Shown: positions 10,939 to 18,999 of the stretch, in pieces
Layout: each line of letters opens with the position of its first letter
Numbering within the stretch: position 1 is the stretch's first letter
Assembly (NCBI GenBank): GCA_030141585.1
Contig: JAQIFP010000019.1
Coordinates: forward strand, 143,966 to 168,599
DNA length: 24,634 nt
DNA from: Ophryocystis elektroscirrha
Taxonomy: Eukaryota; Apicomplexa; Conoidasida; Neogregarinorida; Ophryocystidae
Direction: 5' to 3'
Notes under the pieces: model-generated
Seen by the model: the letters and a program-made list of their open reading frames with translations, nothing else
Database searches by the model: none
Told to the model about the DNA's origin: nothing
Program-made: the position numbers and the translations under genes

Positions 10939-13713
10939 TTAACTATTTCCATAAGTAGATTTTCTGTCTGAGTCGTAATAATAATCGTCGGAACCCTCAG
11001 AATCAGTGTATTTACTATAGTAATGAGTGCTTTTGCGTCGATCTTTTTTATATTTGTCCTGCTCATCACTGTATTTTCTATGTGTATCAAAGCTAGGATA
11101 ATTATCTTGTTGTTGCTCGTAAGATACTGAAGGTTTATTTAAATAAGTATTTCGATGGGATCCATAATCAGCATCTGGGTTTAAGTATATTGGCTGACTT
11201 GGAATTAATACCGACGCTCTATTAGCAGGAGGTACTGATAAAAACTGAGCAGGTACAGCCTCTGTTGACGTCAATACGGTTTGAGGATAATTTGGCGCTT
11301 GAATGTATTGTGAATATCTAGTTAATCTTCTTCCTGAAGGTCGTCTTTCTGATTGTCTTCTTTCTGATTGTCTTCTTTCTGAATGTCTTCTTTCTAATGA
11401 TCTCCTTTCTAATGATTTTCTTTCCGACGGTCTTCTCTCTGATGGTCTTCTCTCTGATGGCCTTCTCTCTGATGGCCTTCTCTCTGATGGCCTTCTCTCT
11501 GATGGCCTTCTTTCTGATGGCCTTCTCTCTGATGGCCTTCTTTCTGATAGTCTTCTTTCTAATGGTATTTTTTCCGATGGTCTTCTTTCTGATGGCCTCC
11601 TTTCTGACAGCCTTCTTTGTGATAACCCTTTTTCATATGACGCTTGATCTAATTCTGTACTTCCCCTTGCATCTTCATATTTTTCGGAATCTAAATTTCT
11701 ATCAATTTCTCCATCGTGTGGCATGAAGGTTGCTATAGATGGTTGTTGCGTAGAATAGTATAGTGGTGGCATAGTGTACATTTGAGGTTGTACTTGAGGC
11801 ACAGCTAATACATATGGTACAGACAATCGCTTTGTATGCTTGGTTTTATTCGTAGTTTTTACACTTCGTAAATCAGCAAAGGTTTTTCGCGTTTTAGGTA
11901 TTTCGTTTGAATTTGATGGTGAATATTTGTCGCTGCTGGTATATTCTGGCGTTATAACATTTGGAGGTGCTATTGGTTTAATAGTTTCAGATTGCCGTTT
12001 TTGATATTGAGATTTTCTAGCTTTAGCGGTTGTTGTTTGGCTTTTTGATTTTCGAGAGCTACTTTTTGCTCGACCTATCAATGCAAAACACAATAAACAA
12101 GAATATAATAATCATTTGAACTGATTATTATATAATTATTATATGATATAATTAATCTTATTCTATATTTTACTCAAAATTGATTTTACTTGTACCTTTT
12201 GACGAATTCGAAGAGATTTGTAAGTTTTCTTGTTTTTCGGGCTCATAGAACGGTACACTCAGCATTTTTGATTTATATTCAGTATAGTCTTCAGTTTTTG
12301 GATGCACCACTAATAAAATGTAATTTACTGTACAGTTATTAAATTTATGTACTCGTTAAATTAGTTTAAACAGTTTGTTAGCATATTATGAAAATTTTTC
12401 TTAACTAGTTGAATTCTTTTAATAAGTTATCAGTAGATATATGAATTGTTTGTTGAAATAAATAAGTTGTATAAAATATTTGAATTTATATTTATAAATA
12501 AGCATTGATAAATTTAACTAATTGACTAAATTAGATATACTCTATACGTATTCTCAATAATACCAGTTTCATATACAGGTATATGCAATTCTCGTGTTTT
12601 AGTTTGCTCAGATATGTTGTTAGTATTGAAATAAGATTTTCGCGTTGAATTTCCTTGTTCATTGGACAGAGGGAATTCATTGAATGTTGGTGTATAGCTT
12701 GCGCGTAATTCATTATTTACTTCATTACTCGGATTATAACAAGCTCTTGGCTCTGGGTAATAACTAGGTCGGGGATCAGGATTGTAGCTAAGTCTAGGAT
12801 CTGGTTTGTAGCTAGGTCTAGGATCTGGGTTATAGCTGGGCCTAGGGTCTGGGTTATAGCTGGGCCTAGGGTCTGGGTTATAGCTGGGCCTACGGTCTGG
12901 GTTATAGCTGGGCCTAGGGTCTGGGTTATAGCTGGGCCTGGGGTCTGGGTTATAGCTGGGCCTGGGGTCCGGGTTATAGCTGGGCCTGGGGTCTGGGTTA
13001 TAGCTGGGTCTGGGGTCTGGGTTATAGCTGGGTCTGGGGTCTGGGTTATAGCTGGGTCTGGGGTCTGGGTTATAGCTGGGTCTGGGGTCTGGGTTATAGC
13101 TGGGTCTGGGGTCTGGGTTATAGCTAGGCCTGGGGTCTGGGTTATAGCTGGGCCTAGGATCTGGGTTGTAGCTAGGTCTGGGATCTGGGTTGTAGCTAGG
13201 TCTGGGATTTGAGTTGTAGCTGAGTCTGTGATCTGGGTTGTAGCTGGGTCTATAGCTTGTGTTATAACTAGCTCTTCGAACCGGTTCGTAATCATTCATG
13301 GGCGACTCATAATTGATGCCAGTATTATCGTTATAAGAATCGGAGAGTTTTTCTTCACAAGGTCTGAAAGTGGCAGGTTCTTGGTTTTGTTTGAAAGCAA
13401 CGGCTTTTTGATTCGCATTTGAAGCAGCGGCTTCAAGTCTGGCTAAAGAAGGTTCTTGAGTTGATTGTTTAGAATTTTCTGGAGGCGAGTTATTGAATTT
13501 CGATCGCACATATTGGCACATTGACAAACAGCATTTCTCAGGTGGAGCAGATGAATCTGGTCTACGTTGTGCAGCAGCAGTACATCGCGAAATCACATTA
13601 GAATGATATGCGCAACAAAATTTCGATCTATTGCATGGTGTTGTTACTTGAATATTGACAATAGGAAGTTCTTTATAACCATGTAGAGATTCTACATTAC
13701 TCTGGCCACACAT
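10939..13713 (-). CDS. Double-repeat protein (octapeptide PRPSYNPD and pentapeptide SERRP arrays)
   Basis: Three exons (13713-12564, 12309-12196, 12074-10939) join in phase to give 799 residues; the family is not recognised. The N-terminal 110 residues are Cys-rich (pairs CCAY and CCLSMC), with no signal peptide. Next come about 21 copies of an eight-residue unit PRPSYNPD. A short middle exon follows (HPKTEDYTEYKSKMLSVPFY). Exon 3 has a Lys/Ser-rich stretch, a Pro/Tyr region, then exactly 20 pentads around SERRP, and a Ser/Tyr/Asp-rich tail ending DRKSTYGNS. The protein looks largely disordered and strongly basic in the pentad array. Merging the exons rests on phase and splice sites. Otherwise the first exon could be a separate 395-residue protein ending at 12526. 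A structural or cytoskeletal role is possible but unproven. Confidence 0.7.
11323..11622 (-). repeat. 15-bp tandem array encoding 20 SERRP-type pentads
   Basis: Twenty contiguous 15-bp units occupy exactly 300 bp inside the last exon of the double-repeat gene. The central eight units encode identical SERRP, while flanking units vary (SEKIP, LERRS, SERRQ, SGRRL). The array reads in frame with the gene. It also leaves other frames open, which explains long spurious frames on the opposite strand. Confidence 0.95.
12732..13252 (-). repeat. 24-bp tandem array encoding about 21 PRPSYNPD octapeptides
   Basis: About 21 units of 24 bp lie in the first exon of the double-repeat gene. Central units are nearly identical and differ in silent positions in blocks, while units at both ends carry amino-acid changes. 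The plus strand here has regularly spaced GGG runs, a local G-rich island in an A/T-rich genome. Confidence 0.95.
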
Positions 13714-14069
13714 TGCGATCTGAAGACATTAATTTGATCAGTATTTTGTTAATTAAATGTGCTTCAACTAATTATACATTAATTAAGTATTATTTTACAG
13801 ATTTAACAATATTTATACTTGTTAATTGAGCACAAATTATCTCTTTAATTCACTTAGCCAAGTGTGTGGTATATATTGCATGCAATGAAAGATTATCTTC
13901 TTAATAAAAAAAAATGAAAACTTCAAATTATCTTAATTAACATATCATTGAACTGTCATTGGAAATAATATAAGCGCTTAAAAAATTATATCAATAATTT
14001 TTTGGAAAACTGTGTGTATTTTTTCTAGATTACTTGTAGTCCTTTTAAAGTCAGCTAAATAAAAAATAT
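13714..14069. promoter_or_regulatory. Shared divergent upstream region (double-repeat gene / Rtf2)
   Basis: 356 bp lie between two divergent start codons. It is AT-rich, with a poly-A run at about 13905-13913, and should contain both promoters. I cannot name a motif. Confidence 0.5.
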
Positions 14070-14766
14070 ATGGGTGGCGACGGAGGAAGTATTCCTAAGC
14101 GTGGTGATGTTGTTAAAACAGCTGGAATGCGATTTGCTCGTAACCTTGGTGGCATGGGATACCTTCCAAATACTCAGGTATTATTATAGTTTATTATATG
14201 CTAAATCACGTCAGGTATTAGCCGGATCGGATAAATTCAATACTGTTACAGAAAAGCAGCTACGGTGGACAACTTGCGCTGTAAGTCAAGAACCATTACG
14301 TCCTCCTTTATTAGGATGTCGCCTGGGACAAATTTATAATAAAGAAAGTGTTTTAAAGCGTCTCTTACTATTGAAAACACAAAACGTGCCTCTACCTGAA
14401 AATATGTCTCACATAAAATCTTTAAAGGATCTTAAAAACTTGAAAGTAGAATTTGAGAATTCTTTTTTAGTCTGCCCTATATCGAAATCCCACTTAAGCG
14501 TAGGTTCCAAAGGATTATTTTTATGGTCTTGTGGATGTGTATTTGGTACAAAGGCATACAAGGCCATTAAAACATGTGAAAATAATGTTCTTCTTTGTCC
14601 TGTTTGTGATAAACCGTATGATCCCATACAGGACGTTGTCCATCTTGTGTTAGATCACGAAGAAATGCAAGTTTTAAAACAGAAAATATTACAAAATAAA
14701 AATAGTAGTTGTAATCAACAAGCAAAAAGGCAACGAAGGCTGGAAAATGCCCCTATTTCTGTATGA
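14070..14766 (+). CDS. RTF2: Replication termination factor 2 (Rtf2-domain protein)
   Basis: A nuclear protein of the Rtf2 family, linked to replication-fork pausing and pre-mRNA splicing in other eukaryotes. Exon 1 is 14070-14177 and exon 2 is 14215-14766, with a 37-nt intron between, giving 219 residues. The true start is the ATG at 14070. It gives MGGDGGSIPKRGDVVKTAG, the diagnostic N-terminus of the family. Exon 2 carries the two RING-like zinc modules: first LRWTTCAVSQEPLRPPLLGC then LGQIYNKESVLKRLL, second VCPISK, WSCGCVFGTKAYKAI and CPVCDKPYD. The C-terminus is basic (QQAKRQRRLENAP), possibly a nuclear localisation signal. The exon 1 tail MRFARNLGGMGYLPNTQ is longer than in the animal protein. 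Divergent from the double-repeat gene and 247 bp ahead of the oocyst-wall-like gene. Confidence 0.93.
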
Positions 14767-15013
14767 ATTTAAATTCATCTTTTTTTTTCTAAACCAAATT
14801 ATGCAAATGGTTTATCTTTTCATCCTATCTTAATTGAATTCCTCCAGTGTTTTTTTTTCAAATCAGTATTATTAAATTCGACATCTTGAAATTTTGATAA
14901 AACGTATATTTTTCAAAAAATTTTAGTTCAGTTTGTATCGCTCTAATATGCATCTATAAAGTCGAGATTTTGAAAAAAATCAGTTTTTATAAATATACTC
15001 TGAAAATTTTTTA

Positions 15014-16105
15014 ATGCTGAAGTTATACAGTTTAGTTGCATTGTTTTATACAGTTAACGCTTTACCAAGGCCATCAAGTAAAACATGCTATGAAGGGTAT
15101 ACATTAAGTCGTAATAACATATGTGTTCGTGAAATAGACGAAACTCCTCAGCCGGCCTGCCAAGCAGGGGACTTAGATGGGAAAGGATGTCGTGTTCAAA
15201 TACCAAAAATTACAAGGTGCAATGAAGGTTATACAATGGACAGTCAAACTAAAACTTGTTCATATATATTACCTAGTGAATTTCAATACTTTTGCCCACC
15301 AGGTTTCACTGATAATGGTGATGATTGTATATTATCTACTCCGGGACCTATTACCGAGTATTGTGAGGATTCCGAACGTGTAGGAGATAAATGTATTAAG
15401 TTTTTAAGAGCGGACAAAATAGTTACAGTAGACTGTCCTGAAGGTTCTGTAAAAGACGAAGAGGATAAATGTTGGAAAGTAGCTGAAACATTTGACTGTA
15501 GTGAAAATCTTCCTAAAATTGCAGCACTTCTTGATAATAACAAAAAAAAACACAGAACTTTAGCTGGAAATGAAGGTTTTACTCCAGCTACACCTCCAAA
15601 ACAGTTTAGAACTGTTGTTGTTACACAAGGTTGTGAAAAAAGATTTGAAGTCCCAGCAGTTGTCACGCAATATTGCCCAGAAAATTTTGTTTCTGATAGC
15701 AAAGGTTGTTTTTTAGAAGAAGCAGTACCACTTAAGACGAAATGTATTGCTACTGGAGGATCAGTTCTAGAATGTCCTCCAGTTATTAGAAGGACACCAA
15801 AAGTTGCAAGATGTCCTGATGGACTTATCGGAACTCGAGGAAAATGTTTGGAGATAGTTAAAGGAGATACTATACAATATTGCCCCCCAGATTTCGAAGA
15901 TAAAGGAGATATGTGTGAGAAATTTATAGAAGTTTCTCTAAAATGTCCTGCTGATTTATTGTTTAAGAACGGAAGATGTTTGGGAAGAAAAACGCATGCT
16001 CCAGTAATATTGTCAGATACTCAAGTTGGTAATTTAAGTAGTACAACATCCACACCTCTAAAGATTCCATTCAAAGAGCCAAGAGCAATGAAACCATTTA
16101 AATAA
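15014..16105 (+). CDS. Oocyst-wall-protein-like cysteine-rich secreted protein
   Basis: A single-exon, 363-residue protein. The start MLKLYSLVALFYTVNA is a signal peptide with a likely cleavage before LPRPSS. The mature part has 24 cysteines in repeated modules of the form C-P-x-G-F/Y then about 6-8 residues then C, e.g. CPPGFTDNGDDC, CPEGSVKDEEDKC, CPPDFEDKGDMC and CPADLLFKNGRC. This is the pattern of apicomplexan oocyst wall proteins (Cryptosporidium COWP and coccidian OWP families). A spacer of about 40 residues without Cys (from SENLPKIAALLD to the Gln-Gly-Cys) splits the modules, and the tail is Ser/Thr-rich and basic. By analogy it would be disulphide cross-linked into the oocyst wall or stored in wall-forming bodies. 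It is shorter than COWP1. It converges with Sec23, 52 bp away. Confidence 0.85.
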   Translation: MLKLYSLVALFYTVNALPRPSSKTCYEGYTLSRNNICVREIDETPQPACQAGDLDGKGCRVQIPKITRCNEGYTMDSQTKTCSYILPSEFQYFCPPGFTDNGDDCILSTPGPITEYCEDSERVGDKCIKFLRADKIVTVDCPEGSVKDEEDKCWKVAETFDCSENLPKIAALLDNNKKKHRTLAGNEGFTPATPPKQFRTVVVTQGCEKRFEVPAVVTQYCPENFVSDSKGCFLEEAVPLKTKCIATGGSVLECPPVIRRTPKVARCPDGLIGTRGKCLEIVKGDTIQYCPPDFEDKGDMCEKFIEVSLKCPADLLFKNGRCLGRKTHAPVILSDTQVGNLSSTTSTPLKIPFKEPRAMKPFK

Positions 16106-16157
16106 ATATTTTATTAAGTTAAATTTTTATGCATAGTTTTTTGATAAAAGTAAAATT

Positions 16158-16964
16158 TTAAGATTGAACAGCAAGTTTTATTAAATGTTCCATGAAGTAT
16201 TTGAGAGACACATCATCTAGTATAAAAAATTTAAAATATAATTTGATTTTTACCAGTGATTACAAAGTTATTATTATCTGAAGCAAATGTGCCTACAGAC
16301 TCCGATAATGTGTGATGTGTAGTAGAAGGGTTCACTTTAGCTAATAAAAATCGAGCCTGGCTTCCTCCAGCGTTGCAACAAACAAATTTGGGAGCGGGAA
16401 AACGTAGATTGATCATAGTTTTAGCATCTTTGAGAGGGTTCTATTATAAACTTAATTGGGAAAAATAATTTACACATAATAACTCTGCGAATGATGCGTA
16501 TTCCGGGTTTTTATCATAGCCTTGTTCTTTCCAAGATGTAATTGTATCCCCATACCAAACCACGATCTAAAATTAATTACAATTATTTCAGTTTTTATAT
16601 ATACATGTTTATGTATATATGTACTAATATTATTAAATATAAATATCCATGTATATGAATATCCGTATATATACATATCCATAGTTATACATATTCATAA
16701 TTATACATATATATATATATATGTTTATTTACATATATATATATATATGTTTATTTGCATATATATATATATATGTTTATTTACATATATATATATATAC
16801 ACATATTCACATATATATATACTCATATATATGTATATATTCATATATATACATACTAATGTGTTTACATATACATATAGTTTAAATACATATTTTAATA
16901 TATATATAGTTATACATGCTTTTATATAAATATATTAATACATATACATACTAATGTAATTACA

Positions 16965-16999
<35 letters not shown>

Positions 17000-17448
17000 G
17001 GATTTAAATACACATTGTTATATATAAATAATTATACATGCTATAATATAAACATGTTGTCTATATATACATACTATTGTAACTACATATACATATATAT
17101 ATATATATATATATTAGTTTAAATAAATATTTTTATATATAGATAATTATACATGCTCTTATACAAACATATTAATATATATACATGTTAATTTATATAC
17201 ATATTCTAATTATAAATATTTGAATTTATAAATTTCTATATATATACATATCCATACAGTTATAAATTAAATACTACAATTTTTTGGCATATGTGTATAA
17301 TTTGATTGTGATTGATTATTTAGTTCTTAAACTCTAAATATATAATAAAAGAGATAACAATATATATTCAATCAATTATAATATACTTCCTGGTTTATAT
17401 CATATTGAATACACTATTTAATAAGGGTCCACCTCTATAAATTAAATT

Positions 17449-17488
<40 letters not shown>

Positions 17489-17953
17489 CTGTCTAGTATT
17501 AATTTAAATTCACGCAAATATTTTCTTTTAATTCTATATATAATTATATTCATTTCTTATGTTTATATAAGAAAGTACTTTGAACCTATAAAGTCGAAAC
17601 CTTACATGGAAAAAAGAGTCAAGTAATAATATGGCGTCCGGTTTAAGTGCTGCGACGTCAAGTTGAACAGACTGCATAGGTCCTGATTATAATTTAAAAT
17701 CAAAATAGTCTACTTTCAAGCTGATAACTGAATAGAGCAGGCTGAATCATCAGTAAACTATTGTGGACATTTTCACGAAGCATTATTGAGCGGTAATAAG
17801 CGGTTTCATCTGGACTGATAAAAAATACATTATATACATTTTTTTCTTTATAATCACACACATATTCAATATTCTTAATACGTGAGTCGTTATAAAATAT
17901 CTTTATATCAATTGATATTATACTCTTCGCAGAATAACTTTTACCGATGCATC

Positions 17954-17997
<44 letters not shown>

Positions 17998-18954
17998 TGT
18001 ATATTTTTATGTATACTTAAATCTTTATATATATATATATATATATATGTTCATGTATATTTTTATGTATATATTTACAATTTTATTTATTAATATATAT
18101 ATATTTATGCATATATATATTTATAATAATTTATGAAAAATTATATATACAATCGAAGACATACAGTAGAGAATATATAAAAAGAATATAAATAGAAATA
18201 AATAAAAATAGTTTATGGTTATATCATAAACTAAATAATATGAATAAAACTATTTCTTACATACCTAATATTGAAGGTTTGCAAAAAGTGCGAGCGTCTA
18301 AGATGGTACATGAAACCAGGGTAAAGACAGAATTGTTGAGCAAGCTGGAAAGTTGAAGGATCGTCTGGCTGATAATCAGCGAAACGGCTAACAAATCTTA
18401 TCAATTTTCGATCAAGCCATCTATCAAGTAGTTGTAAAAATCGCAAGCATACTTCAAAACATCTAAACTGTCCTCTAGTTCCGCTTTATGTACAGCTAAC
18501 TTTGCTACTAGTACTGCTGCAGCTTCTTGATCAAATCCATTTCCGATATCCAGTAAATTGCCCTCTGAGCATCTGTACGCTACTAAAAACGATATTACAG
18601 TAAATAATTAAGTGAGGAGTGTATAATATATATATGGATTTTTGGATATATATTGACATTATAAGCACATAATTATAAAATTAAACAAATATAAAAAACC
18701 ACAGATAGGGTTTCTCTTTAATTATATTAATTACCAGTAGTAATACGGATACGACGTTGTCCAGATGGATGACTATATGTCGTTTTAAACTGAAAATAAT
18801 TTTGTTGATTATTGGATTGATGCGTATTTGACTTTGAATTCCCTATCTCAAAATAAATTGCTATGGTGGACTGATATTTAAAAAAAAAAAGAATGAATTT
18901 GTTTCAAAATAAATATGTAACTAATTAAATTTATATATATACTATATACATATA

Positions 18955-18999
<45 letters not shown>

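Noticed and set aside
11303..11726. Two plus-strand open frames of 109-114 residues made of LLSDG and FSLMA repeats.
   Set aside because: They are opposite-strand readings of the 15-bp SERRP array. Its length is a multiple of three, which keeps other frames open. They have no splice or start logic of their own.
11323..13252. CRISPR-like or satellite arrays.
   Set aside because: The repeats are contiguous without unique spacers, are multiples of three, and encode continuous protein in a spliced eukaryotic gene.
12717..13295. A 192-residue minus-strand frame with ITQTPDPA repeats.
   Set aside because: It is an alternate-frame reading of the 24-bp octapeptide array. The frame that continues into the Cys-rich head and joins in phase to the next exons is the coding one.
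14074..14214. GTG-initiated reading of Rtf2 starting MATEEVFLSV.
   Set aside because: A different frame of the true first exon. The ATG at 14070 gives the diagnostic MGGDGGSIPKR start, and a 37-nt intron restores the downstream frame.
15283..15702. Minus-strand 139-residue open frame.
   Set aside because: Antisense shadow of the oocyst-wall-like gene, whose signal peptide and cysteine modules identify the coding strand.
16522..16929. Tyr/Ile-rich plus-strand open frames here and at 17882-18136 and 19754-19942.
   Set aside because: They are translations of TA/CATA microsatellites within Sec23 introns, with no real protein features.
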